Both the position numbers and the translations under genes were made by a program. The notes under the pieces were generated by a model. It ran no database searches. It saw only the letters and a program-made list of their open reading frames with translations, and had not been told where the DNA came from. Shown in pieces: positions 18,020-27,683 of a stretch of 64,000 bases of DNA (the first letter of the stretch is position 1; every line of letters starts with the position of its first letter). Location: positions 62,001 through 126,000 of the forward strand of contig NZ_JAHKRC010000011.1 in the NCBI RefSeq assembly GCF_019345465.1, read 5' to 3'. Origin of the DNA: Pseudomonas sp. NKUCC02_KPG (GTDB lineage Bacteria; Pseudomonadota; Gammaproteobacteria; Pseudomonadales; Pseudomonadaceae).

Positions 18020-19243
18020 CTACGCCACACCAATGCGCCATTGCGCAGGCGGCGGTGTGCCGTTGACCGCGAAGTCACCCACGATCCGGCTCTTGTAGAT
18101 ACGCGGATTGTGGGACGACAACGTCCGCGCATTACGCCAGAAACGGTCCAGCCCCAATGGCTTGAGGGTGGCCGACGCACTCAGCGCATCAAACAAATCG
18201 CCACTGGCCTTGATGATCAGGTCCGAGACGATGGTTTGTGATTGCGCCACTTCCAGTTCCGCGATGTTCACCGCCAGGGTCAACGCCTGTTCGTCGTCGC
18301 TCAAGCTCGCTTCATGGGCGCGTTGCAGGGCCTGCGCGTTCAGTGCCGTGATGGCTCCCGCGGTGTAAGCCGCGCTGCGCAGGTTGCCCACCACTTGCAG
18401 CACTTGCGGATCCTGTGCCACACGCGGGGCATTGCCGCTGCTGAAACTGCGGGTGCGCCTGGCCACGTGCCCGGCCGTCTCTGCGGCCAGCGCCCGGCCA
18501 ATTCCGGCCAGGGTCGCGGTGTGCACGGTCTGGTAAAAAGCCGGTGAATAGCGAAAGCGGTTTTCAGCCAGGATGACGTTGATCGGATCGACCGGCACTT
18601 CGCGAAAATGGGTCGTGCCGCTGGCGGTCAGGGTCTGGCCGAAACCGTTCCAGTCATCAATGATTTCAACCCCGGGGTCGCTGGTGCGTACAGTCACCGA
18701 GACCCGCTGTTCATCAGGGTTGTTGGCGCTGACATCGACCCAGTCGGCATACAGCGCACCCGTGGTGTAGAACTTGCTGCCGCTCAGTTGCCAATGGCCG
18801 CCGTGCAGGCTCAGGCGGGTGCCGAATTCAAGCTGTTTGGCGTTGCCCACTTCGCCGGACGCCGGGCTGACGGTCTCGCCACGGCCCAGTCGCTCCAGCC
18901 AGATGCCCTGATATTCACGGTCGCGGCTGTTGAGCAGGTTTTCGCAAAAACCAAAGTGCCCGCGCAACGACTGCACCAGGTTCGAGTCGGCCTCGGCCAG
19001 TTCGATCAGCAGGTTGAACAGTTCGGGCAGGCTGGCGCCCGCGCCGCCGTATGCCTTGGGTACGCGAACCGTGGTGAAGCCTGCTTCCTTGAGCCATTGC
19101 AGTTCCTGGATCGGCAGGCGCCGCTCCAGTTCGCGATCCACTGCCCCCTCGCGAATCCGGGCGAACAGGGGGCGAAAACGTTGCGCCAGGTCTTCGTATC
19201 CGGCCGACGGGACGGCGCCCCAGGCTGAGTCTATGTGTGACAT
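18020..19243 (-). CDS. sfnB: SfnB-family sulfur acquisition oxidoreductase
   Basis: 407-residue acyl-CoA-dehydrogenase-like flavoprotein (GFTTVRVPKAYGGAGASLPE near the N-terminus; LSGSKFYTTGALYADWVDV in the middle). SfnB proteins are linked to use of dimethyl sulfone and other organosulfur compounds. The start at 19243 (MSHIDSAWG) has AAGGAG at ideal spacing; the longer frame upstream overlaps the ABC gene. It is the last gene of a long minus-strand operon containing a peptide-type importer and an LLM monooxygenase. Confidence 0.88.
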   Translation of the reverse strand: MSHIDSAWGAVPSAGYEDLAQRFRPLFARIREGAVDRELERRLPIQELQWLKEAGFTTVRVPKAYGGAGASLPELFNLLIELAEADSNLVQSLRGHFGFCENLLNSRDREYQGIWLERLGRGETVSPASGEVGNAKQLEFGTRLSLHGGHWQLSGSKFYTTGALYADWVDVSANNPDEQRVSVTVRTSDPGVEIIDDWNGFGQTLTASGTTHFREVPVDPINVILAENRFRYSPAFYQTVHTATLAGIGRALAAETAGHVARRTRSFSSGNAPRVAQDPQVLQVVGNLRSAAYTAGAITALNAQALQRAHEASLSDDEQALTLAVNIAELEVAQSQTIVSDLIIKASGDLFDALSASATLKPLGLDRFWRNARTLSSHNPRIYKSRIVGDFAVNGTPPPAQWRIGVA

Positions 19244-19259
19244 GTGATGCTCCTTGGAA

Positions 19260-20966
19260 TTACCAGCCAACGGCAAAGCGCAGGCCGGATACAGGCAGGG
19301 GTGGGGGGCTCGGCGCCGCAGCGCCCGGTATCGCCGCCAACAGGCGACGGGTGTAAGGGTGCCGGGGTGAGTGCCAGAGGGTGTGCGGGGTGGCTTGCTC
19401 GACAATCTGCCCGTGTTCCATCACCAGGATCCGGTCGGCGAAATAGCGCACCACCGACAGGTCGTGGGAGATAAACAGGTAGGACAGGCCCAGCTCTTCG
19501 CGCAGTTCCACCAGCAGGTTGAGAATCTGGGCCTGGGTCGAGACATCCAGTGCCGACACCGGCTCGTCGCAGATCACCAGCCGGGGCTTGAGGATCAGCG
19601 CCCGGGCGATGCCGATGCGCTGGCGCTGGCCACCGGAGAACTGATGGGGCAGACGCGCCAGACTGCTGCGCGCAAGACCGACGGCGTCGAGCATTGTCAG
19701 GCGTGCCTGTTGGCGCTGCCCCGGGTCGTTCTGTCCGTGCAGGCGCTGCACACGATCGAGAATGGTCTCCACGCTGTGGCGCGGATTGAGCGCGGCATAG
19801 GGGTCCTGGAAAATCATTTGCACCTGGCGTCGCCAGCCTAGCAGCTCCTCACCGGCGAGGCTGGCGATGTCGCGCCCGTCGAACTCGACTGTGCCGCTGC
19901 GGGCAGGCAGCAAACGCAACAGGGTGCGGCTGAGGGTCGACTTGCCGCAGCCCGATTCGCCGACCAGTCCCACGCTCTCGCGCTCGCCCACTTCCAGGCT
20001 GATGCGGTTGAGCACAGTGCTGTCGCCGTAGCCGGTGGTCAGGTCGCTGACCTTGAGCAGCGCCGGGTTGCCGGCGGGTGCCCGTGGCTTGCGCCCCGGC
20101 CCGTAGTGGCTGCTGTTGACGCTGTAGCGCGTGGCCTGGCCGGGCTGGCGCTCGATGTTGATTTCGGCCAGGCGGTTGTTCAGGTAGTGCTGGTCATGTT
20201 CAGCTCCCAGCGAAGCCTGAAGCAGGCCGCGGCTGTAGGGGTGTTGCGGGCGATCGATCAGGGCACGGGTCGGCTGGCTCTCCAGCGCGTGACCGTCGTG
20301 CATCACGATCACCCGGTCGGCGTGCTGGCCAACCACTCCCAGGTCATGGGTGATCAACAGCAGCCCCATGCCCAGTTCGCCGCGCAAACGGGCGAGCAAT
20401 TCGAGAATCTGCGCCTGCACGCTCACATCCAGCGCGGTGGTCGGCTCGTCGGCGATCAACAGGCGCGGCTGGCAGGCAATCGCCATGGCGATCACCACCC
20501 GCTGGCGCTGACCGCCAGACAAATGTTGCGGGTACTCGTGCAGGTGGGCTGCGGGGCGGGGCAGTTGCACCAGCGCGAACAGTTCTTCGGCGCGTTTCCA
20601 GGCCTGGCGACGGGTGAGGTCGGTGTGCGCCAGCAGGTTTTCGGCCACCTGTTCGCCCAGGGTCAATACCGGGTTGAGGCTGGACAGCGGGTCCTGGAAA
20701 ATCATCCCCAGCGCGTTGCCTTGCAACTGGCGCATCTGCCGGGGCGCGATGCTCAGCAGGTCCTGGCCTTCAAACAAGACCTGGCCGCCCAGCCGGGCGT
20801 TGTCCGGCAGCAGGCCCATCAGCGCCAGGGCCGTGGTGGATTTGCCGCAGCCGGATTCACCCACCAGTGCCAGGGTCTCGCCTGCCTGCAACGTGAAGCT
20901 CAGGTCTTTTACCGCATCGGCGTTGTCGTAGCTCACGCGCAAACCGCGTACGTCCAGAAGGCTCAT
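19260..20966 (-). CDS. Dual ATP-binding protein of a dipeptide/opine-type ABC importer
   Basis: 568 residues made of two complete ABC domains in one chain, each with Walker A GESGCGKST and signatures LSGGQRQRVVIAMA and FSGGQRQRIGIARA. The domains correspond to DppD and DppF fused as in GsiA-type transporters. It overlaps the upstream permease by 4 bp and ends 16 bp before sfnB. Confidence 0.9.
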   Translation of the reverse strand: MSLLDVRGLRVSYDNADAVKDLSFTLQAGETLALVGESGCGKSTTALALMGLLPDNARLGGQVLFEGQDLLSIAPRQMRQLQGNALGMIFQDPLSSLNPVLTLGEQVAENLLAHTDLTRRQAWKRAEELFALVQLPRPAAHLHEYPQHLSGGQRQRVVIAMAIACQPRLLIADEPTTALDVSVQAQILELLARLRGELGMGLLLITHDLGVVGQHADRVIVMHDGHALESQPTRALIDRPQHPYSRGLLQASLGAEHDQHYLNNRLAEINIERQPGQATRYSVNSSHYGPGRKPRAPAGNPALLKVSDLTTGYGDSTVLNRISLEVGERESVGLVGESGCGKSTLSRTLLRLLPARSGTVEFDGRDIASLAGEELLGWRRQVQMIFQDPYAALNPRHSVETILDRVQRLHGQNDPGQRQQARLTMLDAVGLARSSLARLPHQFSGGQRQRIGIARALILKPRLVICDEPVSALDVSTQAQILNLLVELREELGLSYLFISHDLSVVRYFADRILVMEHGQIVEQATPHTLWHSPRHPYTRRLLAAIPGAAAPSPPPLPVSGLRFAVGW

Positions 20967-21841
20967 GGGATATACCGTCGCAGGCGAGGGTTGAGGGCGT
21001 CGTTGAGACCGTCGCCCAGAAGGTTGAGGGCCAGCACCACGAAGATGATTGCCAGCCCCGGCAGGGCGGTCAGGTACCAGCCGCTGGCGATCTGTTCACG
21101 ACCGCTGCCGAGCATGGCGCCCCAACTGGCTTGATTCGGGTCGCTCATGCCCAGAAAGGCCAGTCCGGCTTCCACCAGAATCGCCTGGGCGATCAGGATC
21201 GAGGTGGTGACCACCAGTGGCGCAAGGGCGTTGGGCAGGATTTCGCGCAGGATGATCGAGCTGTTGCTGAAGCCCAGGCTGCGGGCGGCGGTGACGAAGT
21301 CGGCTTCGCGCAGGGTACGGAATTCGGCGCGCACCAGCCGTGCGACCGTTGGCCATGAGGAGATGCCGATCGCCAGCGCGATGATCCCAAGTGTCGGGTT
21401 GCCGATGGCCACGATGACGATCACCAGCAAAAACGACGGCACGGTCTGGAACACTTCGCAGATGCGCATCAGCACATCCCCCAGCTTGCCGCCGTGGTAG
21501 CCGGCCAAGGCACCGACCAGCCCGCCGATCAATACGCTGATGAGGGTGGCGCTGGCGGCAATCAATAAGGAGCCCCGGGCGCCGTGGGCGATGCCGGCAG
21601 CCACGTCGCGGCCCAGTGAGTCGCTGCCCAGAACGTAGCCCGGGTCGTCGCCGGGCCAGAGCATCGGCATGGCCACCATGTCCAGCGGATCACCGGGATA
21701 GAGCGTTCCGGCCAACAGCGCCAGGGTGAGTACCAGCGCCAGCATCGTCGCGCCGATCAGTGCCGAAGGGTTACGCAACAGGGCCGTCCAGACGCTTTCG
21801 CTGTAGCCGGTCGGGGCGCTTTGCAGCACGGCAGTGGTCAT
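20963..21841 (-). CDS. ABC importer permease, DppC-like
   Basis: 292 residues, hydrophobic, with the BPD loop RSLGFSNSSIILREILPNALAPLVV characteristic of DppC/OppC. It pairs with the DppB-like permease encoded 14 bp upstream. Confidence 0.9.
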   Translation of the reverse strand: MTTAVLQSAPTGYSESVWTALLRNPSALIGATMLALVLTLALLAGTLYPGDPLDMVAMPMLWPGDDPGYVLGSDSLGRDVAAGIAHGARGSLLIAASATLISVLIGGLVGALAGYHGGKLGDVLMRICEVFQTVPSFLLVIVIVAIGNPTLGIIALAIGISSWPTVARLVRAEFRTLREADFVTAARSLGFSNSSIILREILPNALAPLVVTTSILIAQAILVEAGLAFLGMSDPNQASWGAMLGSGREQIASGWYLTALPGLAIIFVVLALNLLGDGLNDALNPRLRRYIP

Positions 21842-21855
21842 GGGGCAGCTCCTTT

Positions 21856-22842
21856 TCAGTCGGCCTGGATACGGGGGTCGAGCCAGGCTTGCAGCAGGTC
21901 AACGGCGATGTTGATCACCACGACCAGCATCGATGACAGCAGCAGGATGCCCAGCAGCAGGTTGTAGTCGCGGGACATCACCGCCTCCAGGGTGAGGCGG
22001 CCCAGGCCCGGCCAGCCGAACAGGGTTTCGGTGACGGCCGCGCCACCGAGCAGGGCGGCAAAATGCAGCCCGGCCAGGGTCGATAAGGGCAGCAGGGCAT
22101 TGCGCAGCACGTGCCGCGACACCACTCGCCAGGGCGCGAGCCCCTTGGCGCGAGCGGTGCGCACATAGTCCTGGCGTTGCACTTCAAGCATCGCGGCGCG
22201 GGTCAGTCGGGCATACAGGGCGATATAAAACGTGGCCAGGGCCAGTACGGGCAGCACGGCGTGTTGCAGCCGGTCGAGCAGCCAGGCCGGGCCATTGAGG
22301 TTCAGGCCCAGGGTCTGGAAACCGTTGCTGGGCAGCCAGCCCAGTTTGACCGAGAACAGCAACACCGCCATGAGGCCGATCCAGAATCCCGGCGTGGAGT
22401 AGAGCAGCAACACCGCCAGTGACAACACGCGGTCAGGCCAGCGCCCGACCCAGGTCGCCATGACGGTTCCGGCAGCAATCCCGATGGCCAGTGCCAGCCC
22501 CAGTGCGCCGACCATCAGCAGCAGGGTGTTGGGCAGTCGGTCCAGCACCAGTTGGCTGACCGGCAGGTTGAAGCGTGGCGACAGGCCCAGGTCCAGATGG
22601 GCCAGTTGGCCGAGGTAGCGCTGCAGTTGGTCCACCAGGCTCAAGTCCAGGCCGAAATGGCTGCGCCACTGAATCAGCGTCTCGGCGCTGGCGCCCCCGG
22701 ATTCACCGGCCAGCACGTCTACCGCGTCGCCGGGGATCAGCCGCAGCAGCAGAAAATTAAGTACCAGGATGCCGATCACGGTGGGGATGGCTTGCCACAA
22801 GGTGCGCCTCGACAGGCGCCACATTCTGCGCCGTTCAAGCAT
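21856..22842 (-). CDS. ABC importer permease, DppB-like
   Basis: About 328 residues with the DppB/OppB pattern: N-terminal LWQAIPTVIGILVLNFLLLRLIPGD and the loop ARAKGLAPWRVVSRHVLRNALLP. The start is taken as the ATG overlapping the stop region of the binding-protein gene (22842); in-frame GTG 22851 and ATG 22824 are alternatives. Confidence 0.88.
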   Translation of the reverse strand: MLERRRMWRLSRRTLWQAIPTVIGILVLNFLLLRLIPGDAVDVLAGESGGASAETLIQWRSHFGLDLSLVDQLQRYLGQLAHLDLGLSPRFNLPVSQLVLDRLPNTLLLMVGALGLALAIGIAAGTVMATWVGRWPDRVLSLAVLLLYSTPGFWIGLMAVLLFSVKLGWLPSNGFQTLGLNLNGPAWLLDRLQHAVLPVLALATFYIALYARLTRAAMLEVQRQDYVRTARAKGLAPWRVVSRHVLRNALLPLSTLAGLHFAALLGGAAVTETLFGWPGLGRLTLEAVMSRDYNLLLGILLLSSMLVVVINIAVDLLQAWLDPRIQAD

Positions 22843-24463
22843 GCTCGCCACCTGCGGCGGCCAGGCTGATATTGGCCAGGCTGCTGTCCAGGCCGTTGGC
22901 GTCGTCTTCGAAGCCGCTGACCCGCGTGTTGTAGACCGAGACCTGTTGCTGCATCACCAGGGTGATGGAGGGCACTTCTTCGATCACGATTTTCTGGAAT
23001 GCCTTGAACAGATCGCCGCGTTTTTGCTCGTCGGTCTCCACGGCGGCGCTTTCCAGCAGGCGGTCCACCTCGGGGTTGTTGTAGTGGGTGCCGTTGGAGA
23101 AGGGCACACCCTTGCGGAAGTTCTTCGACCAGTACAGGCGTTGAACACCGACGGTGGGGTCGTACAGGGTGCCCATGCCGACCACCGCGAAATCAAAGTC
23201 GCGGTCGGTGTAGATCCGCTTGATGTAGGTGGGGAAGTCCTGGGCGCGCAGCTTCACTTCGATGCCAATGCGTGCCAGTGCACTGCGCACATAGGTGGCG
23301 GTGCGGCTGTAGCTGTCGCCATAGGGCAGCGGGTCGAGGGTCAGGCTGAAACGCCAGGGGCCTTTTTTCTCTAGCCCCGCCTTGTCCAGTAGCGCGTTGG
23401 CAGCCTCTGTGTCGAAGGGGTACGGGTTGGGGCCTTCGTAGACGTAGTTGGCGAAGCTTTTGGGAATGGGCGAATAGCTGGCTTCGGCGTAGCCGTAGTA
23501 CACCACTTTGCGGATGACTTCGCGGTCCAGGGCATGGGCAATCGCCTGGCGGACTTCGAGGCGTGACAGCAGCGGGTGGTCAAGGTTGAACTCAAGAATG
23601 GTCGGGGTAATGGTGTAGCGGTAGCCCCGGGTTGTGGCCTTCAATCGGCCGGATTTGGTCAGGCGGTCAAGCTCGCTGAGGGGCACCGGGCTTTGCCCGC
23701 CGGCATCCAGCGTGCCGTTTTCGAACGCGGCCATGCGGGCGGCGCCGTCCGGGATGACTTTGAGGATCAGGGTGTCGACCACGGTTGCCGCCGGATCCCA
23801 GTACTGCGGGTTGCGTTCGTATTCGATAAAGCTGCCACGTTCCCAGCGCTTGAAGCGGAAGGGGCCGGTGCCCACCGGGGCATTGTTGTGCAGGTTGCTC
23901 AATGGGTCGCCCGAGGCATACAGGTGCTTGGGCACGATGGGCGTTTCACCTCCGGCAAAGCCGCGAATCAGGTACGGCGCAGGCTTGCTCAAGTGGACGA
24001 TGGCGGTGTGGTCGTCGGGGGTGTCGACTCGCTCAAGGTTGGCGAAGGTGCTGGAGCCTCGGGGGTGGAAGCGCTTGATCAGGTCCAGGGAGAAGGCCAC
24101 GTCAGCCGAGGTGAAGGGCTCGCCGTCATGCCACTTGACCCCTTCGCGCAGGGTGAAGCGGTAGCTCAGGCCATCGGGTGCAGCCTCCCAGACGGTCGCC
24201 AGTGCAGGGCGGGCGTTGAGGTTTTCGTCATAGGTGAGCAAGCCCTCCAGCACCTTGCTGCTGGCCGTGACACTGGTGCCCGCTGTGGTATTGAACGAAC
24301 TCAGCGACGGTGGTTCGGGGTTGATCAACAGGTTGAACACCCGCCGCCCGCTGACGGCTTCGCCCGTCGCGTCGGCCAGGGCTGAGGGCAGGAACGGAAT
24401 GCTGGCGCCGAGTGCGGACAGGGCAGACAGGCCAACAACAAATTGACGACGGGTAAAGGGCAT
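22835..24463 (-). CDS. Peptide/nickel-type ABC binding protein with Tat-like signal
   Basis: About 542 residues, family 5 binding protein (SBP_bac_5): LEGLLTYDENLNARPALATVWEA and YRFTLREGVKWHDGEPFTS. The N-terminus TRRQFVVGLSALSALG carries a twin-arginine motif. The start at 24463 (MPFTRRQ) has AGGA at better spacing than the ATG 9 bp upstream. It delivers substrate to the DppBC-like permeases. The sulfur context (sfnB, LLM monooxygenase) hints at a sulfur-containing peptide-like substrate or glutathione-type ligand, which is inference. Confidence 0.88.
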   Translation of the reverse strand: MPFTRRQFVVGLSALSALGASIPFLPSALADATGEAVSGRRVFNLLINPEPPSLSSFNTTAGTSVTASSKVLEGLLTYDENLNARPALATVWEAAPDGLSYRFTLREGVKWHDGEPFTSADVAFSLDLIKRFHPRGSSTFANLERVDTPDDHTAIVHLSKPAPYLIRGFAGGETPIVPKHLYASGDPLSNLHNNAPVGTGPFRFKRWERGSFIEYERNPQYWDPAATVVDTLILKVIPDGAARMAAFENGTLDAGGQSPVPLSELDRLTKSGRLKATTRGYRYTITPTILEFNLDHPLLSRLEVRQAIAHALDREVIRKVVYYGYAEASYSPIPKSFANYVYEGPNPYPFDTEAANALLDKAGLEKKGPWRFSLTLDPLPYGDSYSRTATYVRSALARIGIEVKLRAQDFPTYIKRIYTDRDFDFAVVGMGTLYDPTVGVQRLYWSKNFRKGVPFSNGTHYNNPEVDRLLESAAVETDEQKRGDLFKAFQKIVIEEVPSITLVMQQQVSVYNTRVSGFEDDANGLDSSLANISLAAAGGEHA

Positions 24464-24483
24464 GGCGGTCATCCTGGGGTGGG

Positions 24484-25623
24484 TTAGCGGCGTAAGCCGG
24501 CCTGGCGCAAAAGCGGCAAAACGCGCTCGCCAAACTGTTCAAGGTCGGGGGCGAAATCGAAGAAACTCAGTTGCAGGCCGTCGATACCGGCCTCTTTCAG
24601 GCGGATGATGTCGCGCACCACGGTCTCGGGGCTGCCGACCAGCTGGATATTGCCGCCCACGTAACGCTCTGCCGGTTGGTGGCCGCGCCAGGCATGGGCA
24701 TCGCTGGCTTCGCGGGCATGACCCTCCAGCGCACCGGGGTCGCCTGCGGCGGTGATGGCGGCGTGGACTTCCCAGGCTTCGGCATCGCTGTCGCGGCAAA
24801 TCACCAGCGGGTTGATCAGGGTGCGCACCTGACGGCCATAGCCGTGGGCGGCGTGTTTGATCCGCTGCAAATGCTCGGGCAGCTTGTCCAGCGCGCTTTC
24901 GATTTCGGCACTGCCGGGGCTGGTGGTAAACACGATGTCGGAGTGACGGGCGGCAAAGTCGATGCCTGCGGGTGAACCGGTGGCGTTGACCAGCACCGGG
25001 CGGCCAAAGGACGGTTTGACGCTGACATAGGCCTCTTCGAGTGTGTAATGATCGCCGCTGAAATCGACGTTTTCCTGGCTGTGCCACAGCTCCTGCACCA
25101 CGCGGATAAATTCGTCGGCCTGGCGGTAACGCTGATCATGCTCGATGGGCGCCTGCCCAAAGCGCCGGTGCTCGCGGTGGCGATGGCCAGTGACCAGGTT
25201 CAGGCCCCAGCGGCCTTTGCTGATGTGATCCAGGGTGGCGCCGAACTTGGCCAGATGCAGCGGATGCCACGGGCCGTAGAGCACGTGCAGGGTGGAAATC
25301 AGCAAGATCCGCTCTGTCACCGACGCCAGTGCCGCCTGGGTGATGAAGGCATCCAGGGATTCGTCATGGTAGCGGATATCGCCACCGTAGCCGCCCTTGC
25401 CCAGCCATTCGGCCAGAGCGAACACCAGATCGAAGCCCAGCGCTTCGGCGCGCAGGGTCAACTGGCGGTTGTAGTCGAAGGTCCAGGTGGTGCTGCGAGG
25501 CAGTGCCGATGGGCTCCAGCCGCCCGATTGCACAGGCAGGAACAGGCCCAGAAACAGCGGTTGCTCGAAGGCGCGGGACAGCGGGCTTTCAGGGAAATCC
25601 AGTGGGGATAGCTGACGTGACAA
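24484..25623 (-). CDS. LLM-class FMN-dependent monooxygenase (sulfone/sulfonate type)
   Basis: 379 residues, luciferase-like fold: AEALGFDLVFALAEWLG, ISTLHVLYGPWHPLHLAK, GRWGLNLVTGHRH and RYRQADEFIRVVQELW. Closest in character to alkanesulfonate (SsuD) and dimethyl-sulfone monooxygenases. It lies between the cupin regulator gene and the importer, consistent with processing the imported compound. Confidence 0.85.
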   Translation of the reverse strand: MSRQLSPLDFPESPLSRAFEQPLFLGLFLPVQSGGWSPSALPRSTTWTFDYNRQLTLRAEALGFDLVFALAEWLGKGGYGGDIRYHDESLDAFITQAALASVTERILLISTLHVLYGPWHPLHLAKFGATLDHISKGRWGLNLVTGHRHREHRRFGQAPIEHDQRYRQADEFIRVVQELWHSQENVDFSGDHYTLEEAYVSVKPSFGRPVLVNATGSPAGIDFAARHSDIVFTTSPGSAEIESALDKLPEHLQRIKHAAHGYGRQVRTLINPLVICRDSDAEAWEVHAAITAAGDPGALEGHAREASDAHAWRGHQPAERYVGGNIQLVGSPETVVRDIIRLKEAGIDGLQLSFFDFAPDLEQFGERVLPLLRQAGLRR

Positions 25624-25659
25624 GGCGAAGGCTCCAGGCAGTGGGTAGGCAAAAGCGGT

Positions 25660-26238
25660 CTATTCCTGCACTTGCGCAGGGCTGGTCACCAGATAGGCGA
25701 CGGCTTCGCTGTCTCTCGGGTTGTGGCAGGTGTGGGGCTGTTCGGTGCTGAACAGGATTGAGTCGCCAGTGTTCAGGACGATGAGTTCGTCATTGAGGGT
25801 CAGCTCCAAAGTGCCTTGGGCGACCACCAGGTTTTTTTGCCCGCTGTGGGGGTTGCCGGGCAGGGTTTTCCTGGCCTGGGGGCTCAGGCGCAGCTCATGG
25901 AACGCCACCGCCGGTTCACCGTGCTCGGGGGGCAAGGCGCGGCGGATAACGGTGCCGGGGTCGAGAAATTCGGCGATCGACACCTGAAGCGCGCCTGCCA
26001 CCTTGCACAGCACTTTGACCGAGGGAAAACTGCTGCCTGCTTCTATCTGCGCAATCATTGCCCGCCTCACGCCGCTGGCATGGGCCAGCCCTTCCAGGGT
26101 CAGCTGGCGCTTGTCGCGCAGGCGCCGCAGGTTGAGGCTGATACGTTTGGCGATGGGGTCGTCGCCCTGTTGATCGCGCTCGGGCAGGCTGAAGGGAACA
26201 CTGCCGCTGCTGTCGAGAAAACCGGTTGGGATATTCAT
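25660..26238 (-). CDS. XRE-family regulator with C-terminal cupin domain
   Basis: 192 residues: an HTH_3 domain (SLNLRRLRDKRQLTLEGLAHASGVRRAMIAQIEAG, about residues 33-68) followed by a cupin sensor (GQKNLVVAQGTLELTLNDELIVLNTGDSILF). First gene of the minus-strand sulfur operon and divergent from the aldo/keto reductase, so it probably controls both. Confidence 0.88.
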   Translation of the reverse strand: MNIPTGFLDSSGSVPFSLPERDQQGDDPIAKRISLNLRRLRDKRQLTLEGLAHASGVRRAMIAQIEAGSSFPSVKVLCKVAGALQVSIAEFLDPGTVIRRALPPEHGEPAVAFHELRLSPQARKTLPGNPHSGQKNLVVAQGTLELTLNDELIVLNTGDSILFSTEQPHTCHNPRDSEAVAYLVTSPAQVQE

Positions 26239-26449
26239 GGGCGCGAACCTGCAGCGGCAGTGAGTGCAGGTGAATAGTCAGGGCCATGGGGGCGACGGCT
26301 CATGATGATTCCTTTTCATGCGGTCCGAAAAGTCATGAGATTACCGAGGGTTTTTTAGATCCATAAATAATTAATTCAGCCGTTTAAATGCCATTTATGT
26401 ATAAGCGAAATCCTGGCAAAACGGCTCTATGGTTATGCTTCGTTGGGCG

Positions 26450-26478
26450 TTGACCGCTTCAGCCCCGCTGACTACTGT
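26450..26478 (+). promoter_or_regulatory. Candidate sigma70 promoter of the aldo/keto reductase
   Basis: TTGACC (26450-26455), a 17-bp spacer and TACTGT (26473-26478), 42 bp before the gene start, within the 280-bp divergent region shared with the cupin regulator. Confidence 0.4.
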
Positions 26479-26519
26479 TTGCGCCACTTGATTTCACGAT
26501 CACCACGCAGGGAGTCATC

Positions 26520-27542
26520 ATGAGCGACATTCAGTACCGCAACCTGGGCCGCAACGGTGTGAAGGTTTCGCCCATCACCCTGGGCACCATGATGTTCGGC
26601 GGGCAGACCCCGGACGACGTCGCCCGGCGTATCACCGACCGCGCGTTTGAGCAGGGCATCAACTCCATCGACACCGCCAATGGCTACAACGGGGGGGCTT
26701 CGGAAGAGGTGGTCGGTCGTTTGATCGGCGAGCGCCGTCAGCAATGGGTGCTGGCGACCAAGTTCGTCAATCCCGACCCGGGCGGTAGCGGGCCGAACAA
26801 CAGTGGCGCCTCGCGCCAGAACGTCATCGCCTCGGCCGAAGCCAGCCTCAAGCGCCTGAACACCGACTATATCGACCTGTTTTACCTGCACCGCGAAGAC
26901 CATGACACGCCGGTGGACGAAACGCTTCGAGCCCTTGATGACTTGATCCGGGCGGGCAAGATTCGCGGTTACGGGCTGTCCAACCACCGGGGCTGGAAGC
27001 TGGCCGAATTCAGCCGCAGCGCTGACCTGCTGGGCATCCAGCGGCCGAGCGTGAGCCAGCCGCTGTACAACCTGGCCAACCGCCAGATCGAAGTCGAGCA
27101 CCTGCCTGCGGCCGAGCATTACGGCATTGGCGTGATCTCTTACAGCCCGTTGGCCCGTGGCGTGCTGACGGGCAAATACGACCCTGATCAGGCGCCGGGC
27201 CAGGACACCCGCGCCGGGCGTAACGACCCGCGCCTGCAGCAGACCGAGTGGCGCCCCGAGTCTCTGAACCTGGCCCAGCGCATACGTGAATACGCCGAGG
27301 GGCAAGGCATCACTGCAGGCCAGTTCGCCCTTTCATGGGTGCTGAACAACGCCCTGATCACCTCGGCCATTGCCGGTCCGCGTACCGAACAGCAATGGGA
27401 AGACTACGTACCGGCGCTGAACTACAGGTTCACTGCGCAGGACGAAGCGTTTATCAATGATCTGGTGGTGACGGGGCACTCATCGACACCGGGCTACAAC
27501 GACCCGAGCCATCCATTTTTTGGGCGCCGGTCGCGGGTGTAA
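26520..27542 (+). CDS. Aldo/keto reductase
   Basis: 340 residues, NADPH-dependent (beta/alpha)8 reductase of the YajO/Tas type. The catalytic tetrad is visible: D and Y in SIDTANGYNGG, K in VLATKFVNP, H in LFYLHRED. The substrate is unknown. Its divergence from the sulfur operon regulator suggests reduction of a carbonyl product formed by the monooxygenase. GGGAG precedes the ATG. Confidence 0.88.
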   Translation: MSDIQYRNLGRNGVKVSPITLGTMMFGGQTPDDVARRITDRAFEQGINSIDTANGYNGGASEEVVGRLIGERRQQWVLATKFVNPDPGGSGPNNSGASRQNVIASAEASLKRLNTDYIDLFYLHREDHDTPVDETLRALDDLIRAGKIRGYGLSNHRGWKLAEFSRSADLLGIQRPSVSQPLYNLANRQIEVEHLPAAEHYGIGVISYSPLARGVLTGKYDPDQAPGQDTRAGRNDPRLQQTEWRPESLNLAQRIREYAEGQGITAGQFALSWVLNNALITSAIAGPRTEQQWEDYVPALNYRFTAQDEAFINDLVVTGHSSTPGYNDPSHPFFGRRSRV

Positions 27543-27556
27543 ATGAGCGACCGCGT

Positions 27557-27643
27557 CGCCTGCATCGCAGGCAAGCCAGCTCCTGCAGGTCCTGTGTTGA
27601 ACACAAATGCTGGAGTTTCTGTGGGAGCGGGCTTGCTCGCGAT
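27557..27643. repeat. REP pair (GTGGGAGCGGGC family and variant)
   Basis: A variant REP arm (CATCGCAGGCAAGCCAGCTCC region near 27561) faces a standard copy starting GTGGGAGCGGGCTTGCTCGC at 27621. It lies between the 3' end of the aldo/keto reductase and the 3' end of the convergent puuR-like gene. Confidence 0.75.
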
Positions 27644-27683
27644 GGAATCACCGCGAGTTACCTGGCAGACGGGGTCGTCAGGA

